A stretch of 7,403 bases of DNA from Chryseobacterium gleum (GCA_945903925.1 CAMDPJ010000114.1:1-7403), one strand, 5' to 3'; shown: positions 1 through 7,403, numbered from the stretch's first letter. A program made the numbers and translations. The notes: a model not told the origin generated them from the letters alone.

Positions 1-1835
1 GCAAGCTTTGCGACAGCCTTAAAGGCGAAGAAGAAAAGGCTAAAGCCATTGCCTTATGGATCATCAAAAACATCGACTATGATGTTAAAATGTACGAGAA
101 AGGGCATTTTAAAAAGCAAAAATCAGATGAGGTTTTTAAAAAGGGAAAAGCCATTTGCGAAGGCTACAGCAATCTTTTTAAAGATATGTGCGAACAAGTA
201 GGTATTCGTGCTTATGTGGTAACAGGATACAGCAAAGCGGGCAATTATGAACCTGGAGATATATTGGTACGCGAAGATCACGCTTGGAATGCGGTACAAA
301 TTAAAGGAAAATGGTATTTGGTAGATTTAACATGGGCTGCAGGAGATATTGAATTGAAGCCTAGAATGCTGCGCCGATACTTATCTATTTATTTAGGATT
401 TCCTTTTAAAGAAAAACGCAAATACGTAAGGAAACCAATTTACAAATACCTCTTTGCAGAACCCTCTTTTTTAATTGTTGATCATTTACCGGTAAACGAT
501 TGGTGGCAATTGATGCAACACACCGTAAGCGTTCAAATTTTCGAAAAAGATTCTGCCGAAATAAAGAAATATATGCTAGAAGGAAAGGGTCCGCTCTCCT
601 CTTTCGATAAAGACATCGCAAATTATGAGGAAATGGATGAGCCTATGCGTGTGCTCGAGAAATCGAAAAAAGCGCATCAATTCAATCCCCAAAACTTTCA
701 AACACCAGCTGATGGTAAATTACAACACGCGGTTGAAGTTTTTAGAATCACCTACATAAAAATGATGGTCAACTCAAAAAAGGTGATTGTTTACGACTCT
801 TGTTTGCTTGAAATTCAGGACTGTTTAAACGACTTAGACAGTTGCGATAAAATCACGATAAAAGAGCGCGATATGCGTGTAAAGAAAAATGAAAAGTATT
901 CTGCCGAGAGTTTAAAATCGATGGATAATCTTTCGAAAGCCAGCGAGAAAAGAAAGAAAATGATGAGCACACCACTGATTAGTGTTAGGAGTGAATTGAA
1001 TAAACTAGAACAAGAAAAAAACAATTTAAAACTAGAATTGGTAAGCATTAACGAGAAAAAAACACCCGAAGCTGGCAAGAAATTTCAAGAAAAGAAAATG
1101 AGTGGTATTCTTAAGAAAATGAGTGCTCTCAATGATAAAAACACTTTTTTAAGTGAGAAAATATGCGCAGAAAAAAGTACCGATAATGCTAACGAATCGA
1201 GAAAAACCAACGCGGCAACCATCAATACATCGGCGCTTTTGGCCAATACCATTTTTCAAAAAATGATGTGCCGCAACTTCTTCAATTGGCATTTAAAATA
1301 TTATTTAGATTCTTTGCAAAAAAAAGAGAATAGCCTTTCTACAAGCTGCGACTCGTTAATTCAAATCATCAACAAAAATTATTCTGCAGCAAACAGCAGA
1401 AACAAAATTTTATTGAATTTTAATTCATCGCTTAAAAAGAACAGCAATTCGACTTTCGAACTATACAAGAAACTTTACGAAAGCATCACCGATTCTGTGG
1501 TTAACGCAAACAACTACAATGAAAAATTTCAGGAATTAAAAAATAAAGTCGGCACTTTAAACAACGAAAGAATGGCTGAAATCGCCTCAAAAGAAAAGTT
1601 GTTGAACGATGAAATAAGAAGCTTTGAAAACATTCTTAAAAACTTTGAGAAAACAGATGAATGGATTAAAAAAGAAAGAAAAACAGAAGGGTTGCGCGTG
1701 AAAAAATGCAAAGGGTTTTACTACGAATTTTGCACGAGAGAATTGAAACGTTCTGCCTATTACAAAGACAAAATAAGAAAACTAAAACAAGGCATTGAAA
1801 AGCACCAAGCCTTTTGTAAAAAACAAGAAGATTAA
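1..1835 (+). CDS. Transglutaminase-like (papain-fold) domain protein with long charged helical tail; 5' end outside window
   Basis: The frame is open from position 3 to the stop at 1833-1835 with no start needed inside the window. The 29 codons before the ATG at 90 read as a normal transglutaminase-core beginning (AIALWIIKNIDYD), so the ATG at 90 is internal and the gene is cut by the edge. Numbering from that Met, the catalytic triad is visible: Cys23 in AICEGYSNLF, His64 in EDHAWNAV and Asp79 in WYLVDLTW. Residues 118-142 (KYLFAEP, then HLPVNDWWQLM) resemble the segment that follows the core in KY/CYK3-type transglutaminase-like proteins. From about residue 180 to 581 the protein is rich in Lys, Glu, Asn and Ser, looks mostly helical or coiled-coil, and I recognise no domain there. 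Such domains may act as proteases, crosslinkers or non-catalytic binding modules; substrate and location are unknown, because any signal peptide would lie outside the window. The gene converges on nagA. Confidence is high for the domain and low for any specific role. Confidence 0.85.
   Translation, partial: KLCDSLKGEEEKAKAIALWIIKNIDYDVKMYEKGHFKKQKSDEVFKKGKAICEGYSNLFKDMCEQVGIRAYVVTGYSKAGNYEPGDILVREDHAWNAVQIKGKWYLVDLTWAAGDIELKPRMLRRYLSIYLGFPFKEKRKYVRKPIYKYLFAEPSFLIVDHLPVNDWWQLMQHTVSVQIFEKDSAEIKKYMLEGKGPLSSFDKDIANYEEMDEPMRVLEKSKKAHQFNPQNFQTPADGKLQHAVEVFRITYIKMMVNSKKVIVYDSCLLEIQDCLNDLDSCDKITIKERDMRVKKNEKYSAESLKSMDNLSKASEKRKKMMSTPLISVRSELNKLEQEKNNLKLELVSINEKKTPEAGKKFQEKKMSGILKKMSALNDKNTFLSEKICAEKSTDNANESRKTNAATINTSALLANTIFQKMMCRNFFNWHLKYYLDSLQKKENSLSTSCDSLIQIINKNYSAANSRNKILLNFNSSLKKNSNSTFELYKKLYESITDSVVNANNYNEKFQELKNKVGTLNNERMAEIASKEKLLNDEIRSFENILKNFEKTDEWIKKERKTEGLRVKKCKGFYYEFCTRELKRSAYYKDKIRKLKQGIEKHQAFCKKQED
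1092..1125 (+). repeat. Two 13-base direct repeats, heptad-spaced, inside the transglutaminase-like gene
   Basis: AAGAAAATGAGTG occurs at 1092-1104 and again at 1113-1125, exactly 21 bases apart, so the frame is kept. It encodes KKMSGIL followed by KKMSALN, two successive seven-residue units. This fits a coiled-coil heptad in the tail and could be a small internal duplication. In an A-rich gene a 13-base match may also be chance, so this is a weak feature. Confidence 0.35.
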
Positions 1836-1853
1836 GCTTGAATTAACTCTTCT
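1818..1853 (-). terminator. Candidate intrinsic terminator of nagA lying over the convergent stop codons
   Basis: Positions 1826-1835 (AGAAGATTAA) pair with 1843-1853 (TTAACTCTTCT), giving ten base pairs with one bulged base at 1847 and a seven-base loop. On the minus strand the hairpin is followed, after two bases, by six T (1823-1818), the order expected for termination of nagA transcripts. No comparable T-run follows on the plus side, so it is not an obvious terminator for the transglutaminase-like gene. The stem is AT-rich and overlaps the last codons of nagA, where ribosomes could block it; it remains a candidate only. Confidence 0.4.
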
Positions 1854-2974
1854 CCTTTAGTAACAGCGATATAATTCAAATCTTTATCTAGCATATTCAG
1901 CTTAGAAGAAGAGCCTTTTTTAATTACACCCAATATATCTTGTAAACCAAGCATTTCAGCAGGAATATATGAAGTCATCAACACTGCATCTTCCAACGGA
2001 ATACCCACTTTTTCTACTGCGTTTTTCAACGAATCTTGCATGGTAATAACAGAACCTGCGAGAGCTCCAGCTTCTGTGTAAGCTTGTCCGTTCTTCGTTA
2101 CAATTTTATTCCCTTCAAAGTAAAACTCTTCAATCGCCTGATCGATAAAACTTGCGTCAGAAACGAAGTATAATCTGCCTTTCATGCATTTGTATGCTAC
2201 CTTTACAGAATTATAATTAGAGTGAACACCATCGTTAATAACACCTACATAAATTCCATCGGTATCTAGCAGAGCGCCTACCAATCCGGCTGCTTCTTTT
2301 CTGTATTGCGACATCGCATTATACAAGTGAGTTGCAGCTTGAACACCCCACGAGAAAAACTCTTTGGCTTGCTCGTAAGTAGCATCGCTGTGGCCTGCGG
2401 CAACGATAAATCCATTCTTCAGTAACTTCTCTACTTGCTCTCGTTTGAAACGTTCTGGAGCGATGGTAATCTTTTTAATTACACCTTTCCCTAAATCTAT
2501 AATCTCATCTAATTCGTAATCTTTCGGTTTGCGAATTAAAGATAAATCGTGTCCGCCTTTTCTATCGGGATTTAAGAACGGACCTTCCAAGTGCATTCCT
2601 AAAACACCAGGATTGTTAGCCATTTCCTCGCGAATAACTCCAATTGATTTAATAATTTTATCGTGTGGAGCAGTAATCAATGTTGGAAACATGTACTGCG
2701 TGCCGTATTTTTGGTGCGACCAGTAAATTCTTTCGGCGCAATCTCTAGAAACATCACTATTGAAAAATGAATTTTTACCACCGTTGACTTGCAAATCTAC
2801 ATAGCCAGGAATTAGATATTGCCCTTGCGCATCAATTACTTTAACATCATCAGCCACAACAGGTGCATCAGTGTTAAACACCTCTAAAACTTGTTTATCA
2901 TCCAATAAAACATGGCCTTTCACAAATTTCTTCGCCTCACCAAAGTATTGGCAATTCTTAATTAAAGTCTTCAT
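1832..2974 (-). CDS. nagA: N-acetylglucosamine-6-phosphate deacetylase (NagA)
   Basis: This is a complete 380-residue protein, the usual length for NagA, an amidohydrolase-superfamily TIM-barrel enzyme. The family converts N-acetylglucosamine-6-phosphate and water to glucosamine-6-phosphate and acetate in the cytoplasm, feeding glycolysis or cell-wall precursor recycling. Visible motifs are PGYVDLQVNGG (56-66), HLEGPF with metal-ligand Glu130 (128-133), KGGHD with His142, AAGHSDAT with metal-ligand His195, THLYNAM with metal-ligand His216, NDGVH with substrate-contacting His251, SDA with catalytic Asp273, and LAGS (305-308). These positions agree closely with Escherichia coli NagA (Glu131, His195, His216, His251, Asp273), so the enzyme should be active. 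The ATG at 2974-2972 is preceded by an A-rich leader without a Shine-Dalgarno box. No nagB or sugar transporter is in the window. The gene follows the rpoC-DUF3467 unit on the same strand but is separated from it by a terminator, so it probably has its own promoter. Its stop overlaps that of the convergent gene. Confidence 0.96.
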   Translation of the reverse strand: MKTLIKNCQYFGEAKKFVKGHVLLDDKQVLEVFNTDAPVVADDVKVIDAQGQYLIPGYVDLQVNGGKNSFFNSDVSRDCAERIYWSHQKYGTQYMFPTLITAPHDKIIKSIGVIREEMANNPGVLGMHLEGPFLNPDRKGGHDLSLIRKPKDYELDEIIDLGKGVIKKITIAPERFKREQVEKLLKNGFIVAAGHSDATYEQAKEFFSWGVQAATHLYNAMSQYRKEAAGLVGALLDTDGIYVGVINDGVHSNYNSVKVAYKCMKGRLYFVSDASFIDQAIEEFYFEGNKIVTKNGQAYTEAGALAGSVITMQDSLKNAVEKVGIPLEDAVLMTSYIPAEMLGLQDILGVIKKGSSSKLNMLDKDLNYIAVTKGEELIQA

Positions 2975-3011
2975 CGTTAGTTCTTTTATTCACTCAAATT
3001 TTAGCGAAAAA

Positions 3012-3042
3012 TAAAGTTAAGTTAAACTGAACTTGTATGCAA
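3012..3042 (-). promoter_or_regulatory. Candidate Bacteroidota-type promoter for nagA
   Basis: Read on the minus strand, TTG at 3042-3040 is followed after 20 bases by TAACTTTA at 3019-3012. This resembles the Bacteroidota sigma-ABfr pattern, TTG near -33 and TAnnTTTG near -7, with one mismatch in the last base of the -7 element. It would start transcription roughly 30 bases upstream of the nagA ATG. It sits just downstream of the terminator at 3054-3094, where a separate nagA promoter is needed. A second, looser -7-like string, TAAAATTTG, lies closer to the gene at about 3002-2994 but has one extra base and no well-placed -33 partner. Confidence 0.4.
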
Positions 3043-3053
3043 TAAAAATCGAG

Positions 3054-3094
3054 AAAAAGAAAAATCCCCAACTGATTTTCGTCAGTCGGGGATT
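3054..3094 (-). terminator. Intrinsic terminator of the rpoC-DUF3467 operon
   Basis: Positions 3063-3075 and 3082-3094 form a 13-base-pair stem with a six-base loop (CGAAAA on the minus strand). The single non-Watson-Crick position (3070 with 3087) becomes a G-U pair in RNA made from the minus strand but an A-C mismatch in RNA from the plus strand, which supports minus-strand use. The stem contains a run of four G-C pairs and is followed on the minus strand by an interrupted T-tract, TTTTTCTTTTT, that begins within the base of the stem. It lies 22 bases after the DUF3467 stop codon. Confidence 0.88.
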
Positions 3095-3116
3095 ATATTT
3101 TTCTGTCTTTCTTTAT

Positions 3117-3428
3117 TTAAGCCTGCGCAATCGGACCGCCAAAATTCATTGGAATGTTAACTGCTTCGATATCTTTTATAGCACCGTTTTGAGACTCAAA
3201 CTTTGAAATATTATCGGCCAAAGCTTTCATTAATCTTTTAGCATGCTGAGGAGTCATGATTACTCTACTTTTCACTCTTGCTTTTGGAACACTCGGCATA
3301 ACGCGAATGAAATCAATCACAAATTCAGAAGTAGAATGCGTAATGATAGCCAAATTTGAATATTCGCCCTCAGCGATTTGCTCGCTGAGTTCGATATTCA
3401 ATTGGTTATTTTGTTGATCTTCAGACAT
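3117..3428 (-). CDS. DUF3467-family small protein, linked to rpoC
   Basis: This 103-residue protein matches what I know of the DUF3467 family, commonly found just downstream of rpoC in Bacteroidota; its molecular function is not established. It opens with a polar, Gln/Asn-rich stretch (about 1-20). A central conserved part follows: EYSN (22-25), a hydrophobic strand EFVIDFIRVMP (35-45), then a basic segment RVKSRVIMTPQHAKRL (51-66) that continues into a likely helix to about 78. The C-terminal stretch ends in NFGGPIAQA. There is no signal peptide, membrane segment, cysteine or recognisable catalytic motif, so it is probably a small cytoplasmic protein. The ATG lies 10 bases after the rpoC stop without a clear Shine-Dalgarno box, suggesting shared transcription and possibly coupled translation. 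Sharing the RNA polymerase operon and its terminator suggests a role tied to transcription or matched to polymerase dosage, but that is inference. Confidence 0.9.
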   Translation of the reverse strand: MSEDQQNNQLNIELSEQIAEGEYSNLAIITHSTSEFVIDFIRVMPSVPKARVKSRVIMTPQHAKRLMKALADNISKFESQNGAIKDIEAVNIPMNFGGPIAQA

Positions 3429-3438
3429 ACTTAATTGA

Positions 3439-6400
3439 TTAAGCTTGCTCTAACTCTTTTTTAGATTTTGAATCTACGATATCATCATAATCAGCTTGAG
3501 CGCCAACAATGATAGTATTGTATTCTCTCATACCTGTTCCTGCTGGAATTTTATGTCCAACAATTACATTCTCTTTCAAGCCTTCTAAGTAGTCAATTTT
3601 ACCGCTAACAGCAGCTTCGTTTAATACTTTAGTTGTCTCTTGGAAAGATGCTGCAGAGATGAAAGATTTAGTTTGAAGAGATGCTCTTGTAATACCTTGC
3701 AAGATAGTGTTAGAAGTAGCTGCAATCGCTTCACGAGCAGTAGCCAGTTTCTTATCCATTCTTTTTAGCTTAGAGTTCTCATCACGTAATTTTCTTACAG
3801 AAATGATTTGTCCAGCCATCAAGTTATCAGAGTCACCACCATCAGTAACAATCATTTTACCGAAAATCCAGTCGTTCTCTTTGTTGAAATCTAATTTATT
3901 AACGATTTCTTTCTCTAAGAATCTAGTATCTCCTGGGTCAACGATATCCACTTTTCTCATCATCTGACGAACGATTACCTCAAAGTGTTTATCATTAATA
4001 GGTACACCTTGCATGCGGTAAACCTCTTGAATCTCATTTACCAAATACTCTTGAACTTGAGTAGGTCCTTTAATTCTTAAGATATCGATTGGCGTGATTG
4101 CACCCTCAGAAAGAGGCATACCCGCTTTGATGTAGTCGTTTTCTTGAACCAAGATGTGTTTAGAAAGAGGAACTAAGTACTTTCTGATTTCACCAGATTT
4201 AGCCTCAACAACAATCTCTCTGTTACCTCTTTTGATTTTACCGAAAGAAACGATACCGTCAACCTCAGCCACAACAGCAGGGTTAGATGGGTTACGTGCT
4301 TCGAAAAGCTCAGTAATTCTTGGTAAACCTCCCGTGATATCACCACCTTTTCCGGCAGCACGAGGAATTTTCGCCAAGATATCACCTGGTTTAATTTTCG
4401 CACCTTCTTCAACGTTGATGTGAGCACCTACTGGTAAGTTGTAAGTTTTGATAATGTCTTTTCCTTTCAATACATGAATGGTTGGAGACTTTTTCTTATC
4501 ACGACTTTCCACGATTACCTTCTCTTCGAAACCTGTTTGTTCATCGGCTTCTACACGGTAAGTAATACCTTCTTCGATATGTTCAAATTGAATTTTACCT
4601 TCAAATTCAGAAAGAATAATAGCATTGTATGGATCCCATTCAGCTACTACATCACCTTTCTTCACCTTTTTACCTGGAGTGATAAACAATTTAGCACCGT
4701 AAGGAATCAAGCTAGTAGTTAAAACAATTTTAGTTTTTTCGTCTACCACTCTCATCTCAGCTGAACGACCAATCACCATCTCTACTTCTTCACCAGCGTC
4801 GTTTTTACTCTTAACAGTTCTCAATTCATCTACTTCAAGTATACCATCGTATTTAACGATGTTTTTAGAATCGGTAGTAATGGTTGATGCAGTACCCCCA
4901 ACGTGGAAGGTTCTCAATGTTAACTGAGTACCTGGCTCACCAATCGACTGTGCTGCAATTACACCAACTGCCTCTCCTGTTTGAACTCTTCTTCCTTTTG
5001 CAAGATTTCTTCCGTAGCATTTAGCACATGCACCACGCTCGCTTTCGCAAGTAAGTACCGAACGGATTTCAACCATTTCAATTGGAGAAGCTTCAATAAT
5101 ATCTGCTGCACCCTCATTGATTTCGTCTCCAGAAGAAACGATTAAATCACCTGTTTGAGGATGGAATACATCATGAACTGAAGTTCTTCCTAAAATTCTT
5201 CCTCTTAAAGATTCAACAACCTCGTCATCTTTTCTCAATGCCGACATTTCTAAACCTCTCAAAGTACCACAATCTTCTTCGTTGATAATTACGTCTTGAG
5301 CAACGTCAACTAATCTTCTTGTCAAGTAACCCGCATCGGCAGTTTTAAGAGCCGTATCGGCCAAACCTTTACGCGCACCGTGGGTAGAAATAAAGTACTC
5401 TAAAATCGAAAGACCTTCTTTAAAGTTCGACAAGATCGGATTCTCGATAATTGATTGTGATGTAGCTCCCGATTTTTGCGGTTTAGCCATCAAACCTCTC
5501 ATACCTGATAACTGACGAATTTGCTCTTTAGAACCCCTTGCTCCAGAGTCGAACATCATAAATACAGAGTTGAATCCATGTTGATCGTTTTTCAACTGAT
5601 CCATCAAATGGCTTGTCAATCTTGTATTTGCTCTACCCCAAATATCAATCACCTGATTATAACGTTCGTTATTGGTGATGAAACCCATGTTGTAGTTGTT
5701 CTGAATTTCTTCTACTTGTTCAGCAGCTTTTTTCACTAACAAATCTTTCTCATCAGGAATAATAACGTCACTCAAACGGAAAGATAAACCTCCTTTAAAT
5801 GCGTGGTAGAATCCTAAGTTTTTGATATTGTCCAAGAACTCAGCTGTTTTAGCCATTCCTGTAATTTTCAAAACGTGAGAGATAATATTTCTTAAATCTT
5901 TCTTAGTCAATAATTTGTTGATGAAACCAACTTCAGCTGGCACAACCTCATTAAATAAAACTCTACCAACAGTAGTTTCTACCAACTCAGTAACCAATTC
6001 TTCATCTTTTCTAACAGATGCTTTAACTTTAATCCATGCATGCAAATCAGCTTTACCTTCATTGTAAGCAATAATTACCTCTTCAGCACTGTAGAACGAT
6101 AAACCTTCACCTTTAACAACATCTTTTTTACCGGTCGATTTTCTACCTTTTGAGATATAATAAAGACCAAGAACCATATCCTGAGATGGCACCGTGATAG
6201 GCTCACCATTTGCAGGGTTCAAGATATTGTGAGAGGCCAACATCAACATTTGAGCTTCCAAAATAGCTGCATTACCAAGAGGTAAATGCACCGCCATCTG
6301 GTCACCATCGAAATCGGCGTTGAATGCAGAACAAACTAATGGATGCAATTGGATAGCTTTACCTTCAATCAACTTAGGTTGGAAGGCCTGGATACCCATT

Positions 6401-7403
6401 CTGTGCAATGTTGGGGCACGATTTAAAAGAACTGGATGTCCTTTTAACACGTTTTCTAAAATATCCCAAACAACAGCATCTTTTCTGTCTACAATTTTCT
6501 TAGCAGATTTAACAGTTTTCACAATACCTCTTTCAATCATCTTACGGATGATGAACGGTTTGTAAAGCTCAGCTGCCATATCTTTTGGAAGACCACACTC
6601 GTGCAATTTCATTGTTGGACCAACTATGATAACCGAACGCGCAGAGTAGTCAACCCTTTTACCTAATAAGTTTTGACGGAAACGACCCGATTTACCTTTT
6701 AAGCTATCAGATAAAGATTTCAAAGCTCTGTTTGCTTCTGTCTTCACTGCATTTGCTTTTCTAGAGTTGTCGAATAAAGAGTCAACTGCCTCTTGCAACA
6801 TACGTTTTTCGTTACGTAAGATTACTTCCGGAGCTTTAATCTCTATCAATCTTTTCAAACGGTTGTTACGAATAATCACACGTCTGTATAAGTCATTTAA
6901 ATCTGAAGTAGCAAAACGGCCACCATCAAGAGGTACTAAAGGACGTAATTCAGGTGGAATAACCGGAACAACTTTAACGATCATCCATTCAGGACGATTT
7001 TCGATATTTTTAGCAGAAGCACGGAATGCTTCAACTACTTGCAATCTTTTTAATGCGTCGTTTTTTCTTTGTTGAGAAGTCTCTGTGTTAGCGCGGTGAC
7101 GTAAATCATACGACATAGCATCTAAATCAGCTCTTTTCAACAATTCATACAAAGCATCAGCACCCATTAAGGCTACAAATTTATTTGGATCTGTATTATC
7201 TAAGTATTGGTTTTCTTTAGGAAGAGCTTCTACTATATCTAAGTACTCTTCTTCAGTTAAGAAATCCATTACAGACAATTCTTCACCACCTTTTTTAGTA
7301 GCTCCACCAGCGTTAACAACTACATATCTCTCATAGTAAATAACCATGTCGAGTTTCTTAGTTGGTAAACCCAATAGGTAACCAATTTTGTTTGGAAGAG
7401 AAC
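3439..7403 (-). CDS. rpoC: DNA-directed RNA polymerase subunit beta' (RpoC), N-terminus outside window
   Basis: The frame is open to the right edge. A TTG at 7374 could be read as a start, but the upstream codons continue family sequence (SLPNKIGYL), so the true start lies beyond the window; by comparison with E. coli about 105-110 residues, including the N-terminal zinc site, are missing. Numbering from the codon at 7374, landmarks in order are: switch region GRFRQNLLGKRVDYSARSV (230-248); catalytic Mg2+ loop NADFDGDQM with Asp354, 356 and 358 (352-360); GARGSKEQIRQLSGMRGL (611-628); bridge helix around STHGARKGLADTALKTAD (663-680); second zinc site Cys702, Cys776, Cys783, Cys786; trigger-loop arm GTQLTLRTFHVGG with Arg821 and His824; an SI3-type insertion (about 831-1010); and the second trigger-loop arm GDITGGLPRITELFEAR (1011-1027). 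The C-terminal segment AGTGMREY (1278-1285) is also intact. All catalytic residues are present, so this is the normal polymerase subunit. It is followed closely by the DUF3467 gene and rpoB should lie to the right. Confidence 0.98.
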   Translation of the reverse strand, partial: SLPNKIGYLLGLPTKKLDMVIYYERYVVVNAGGATKKGGEELSVMDFLTEEEYLDIVEALPKENQYLDNTDPNKFVALMGADALYELLKRADLDAMSYDLRHRANTETSQQRKNDALKRLQVVEAFRASAKNIENRPEWMIVKVVPVIPPELRPLVPLDGGRFATSDLNDLYRRVIIRNNRLKRLIEIKAPEVILRNEKRMLQEAVDSLFDNSRKANAVKTEANRALKSLSDSLKGKSGRFRQNLLGKRVDYSARSVIIVGPTMKLHECGLPKDMAAELYKPFIIRKMIERGIVKTVKSAKKIVDRKDAVVWDILENVLKGHPVLLNRAPTLHRMGIQAFQPKLIEGKAIQLHPLVCSAFNADFDGDQMAVHLPLGNAAILEAQMLMLASHNILNPANGEPITVPSQDMVLGLYYISKGRKSTGKKDVVKGEGLSFYSAEEVIIAYNEGKADLHAWIKVKASVRKDEELVTELVETTVGRVLFNEVVPAEVGFINKLLTKKDLRNIISHVLKITGMAKTAEFLDNIKNLGFYHAFKGGLSFRLSDVIIPDEKDLLVKKAAEQVEEIQNNYNMGFITNNERYNQVIDIWGRANTRLTSHLMDQLKNDQHGFNSVFMMFDSGARGSKEQIRQLSGMRGLMAKPQKSGATSQSIIENPILSNFKEGLSILEYFISTHGARKGLADTALKTADAGYLTRRLVDVAQDVIINEEDCGTLRGLEMSALRKDDEVVESLRGRILGRTSVHDVFHPQTGDLIVSSGDEINEGAADIIEASPIEMVEIRSVLTCESERGACAKCYGRNLAKGRRVQTGEAVGVIAAQSIGEPGTQLTLRTFHVGGTASTITTDSKNIVKYDGILEVDELRTVKSKNDAGEEVEMVIGRSAEMRVVDEKTKIVLTTSLIPYGAKLFITPGKKVKKGDVVAEWDPYNAIILSEFEGKIQFEHIEEGITYRVEADEQTGFEEKVIVESRDKKKSPTIHVLKGKDIIKTYNLPVGAHINVEEGAKIKPGDILAKIPRAAGKGGDITGGLPRITELFEARNPSNPAVVAEVDGIVSFGKIKRGNREIVVEAKSGEIRKYLVPLSKHILVQENDYIKAGMPLSEGAITPIDILRIKGPTQVQEYLVNEIQEVYRMQGVPINDKHFEVIVRQMMRKVDIVDPGDTRFLEKEIVNKLDFNKENDWIFGKMIVTDGGDSDNLMAGQIISVRKLRDENSKLKRMDKKLATAREAIAATSNTILQGITRASLQTKSFISAASFQETTKVLNEAAVSGKIDYLEGLKENVIVGHKIPAGTGMREYNTIIVGAQADYDDIVDSKSKKELEQA

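Noticed and set aside
406..1711. Three minus-strand open frames (406-621, 815-1078, 1529-1711) opposite the transglutaminase-like gene
   Set aside because: They are rich in Phe, Ser and Leu, which is the expected antisense reading of Lys/Glu-rich codons, and have no recognisable domain.
2529..2726. Plus-strand open frame of 65 codons opposite nagA
   Set aside because: It is antisense to conserved NagA motifs (HLEGPF region) and has no independent coding evidence.
3001..3053. Possible small RNA or riboswitch in the nagA leader
   Set aside because: The gap is short and AT-rich, with no stable hairpin apart from the operon terminator, and gives no match to a riboswitch class that I can recognise.
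4154..4423. Plus-strand open frame of 89 codons opposite rpoC
   Set aside because: It lies wholly antisense to well-conserved RpoC coding sequence, shows no recognisable protein and has no initiation context. The same applies to the plus-strand frames at 3707-3967, 4474-4722, 5521-5739, 6320-6565 and 6767-7075.
4173..4427. Minus-strand open frame of 84 codons in another frame of rpoC
   Set aside because: It overlaps continuous RpoC sequence with intact family motifs, so it is not a frameshift remnant or a separate gene.
7372..7374. TTG as a possible rpoC start
   Set aside because: The frame continues upstream to the edge with RpoC-like residues, so this TTG is an internal Leu codon.
1..7403. 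Defence system, mobile element or CRISPR array
   Set aside because: There are no transposase or integrase genes, no phased repeats with spacers, no terminal inverted repeats and no known defence domains. All coding space is explained by the four genes described.

Overview
The window is an AT-rich piece of a chromosome from a member of the Bacteroidota, most likely a Flavobacteriia-like lineage. This rests on RpoC sequence character, a DUF3467-family gene directly downstream of rpoC (an arrangement I know from Bacteroidota), no Shine-Dalgarno-like purine box before the two visible starts, and a candidate promoter of the Bacteroidota -33/-7 type. Genus-level placement is not possible by eye.

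Layout, left to right. Positions 1-1835 (+) hold the 3' part of a gene for a transglutaminase-like (papain-fold) protein, cut by the left window edge. It has an intact Cys-His-Asp triad followed by a roughly 380-residue Lys/Glu/Asn-rich, mostly helical tail of unknown function. Positions 1832-2974 (-) hold nagA, N-acetylglucosamine-6-phosphate deacetylase, complete and with all catalytic residues. The two genes converge and their stop codons overlap within one TTAA. An imperfect hairpin lies across this junction, with a T-run on the nagA-downstream side. Positions 2975-3116 are the only real intergenic gap. It carries a strong intrinsic terminator for the operon on its right and a candidate promoter for nagA. 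Positions 3117-3428 (-) encode a small DUF3467 protein. Positions 3439-7403 (-) hold rpoC, the beta' subunit of RNA polymerase, whose N-terminal part lies beyond the right edge.

The rpoC and DUF3467 genes are 10 bases apart on the same strand and end at one terminator, so they are very probably the distal end of the rpoB-rpoC transcription unit. NagA is a separately transcribed metabolic gene for amino-sugar or cell-wall recycling. The transglutaminase-like gene has no evident functional link to either.

I see no mobile element, CRISPR array, RNA gene or defence system. Most of the window is conserved housekeeping DNA. The least understood parts are the tail of the transglutaminase-like protein and the small RNA-polymerase-linked DUF3467 protein.
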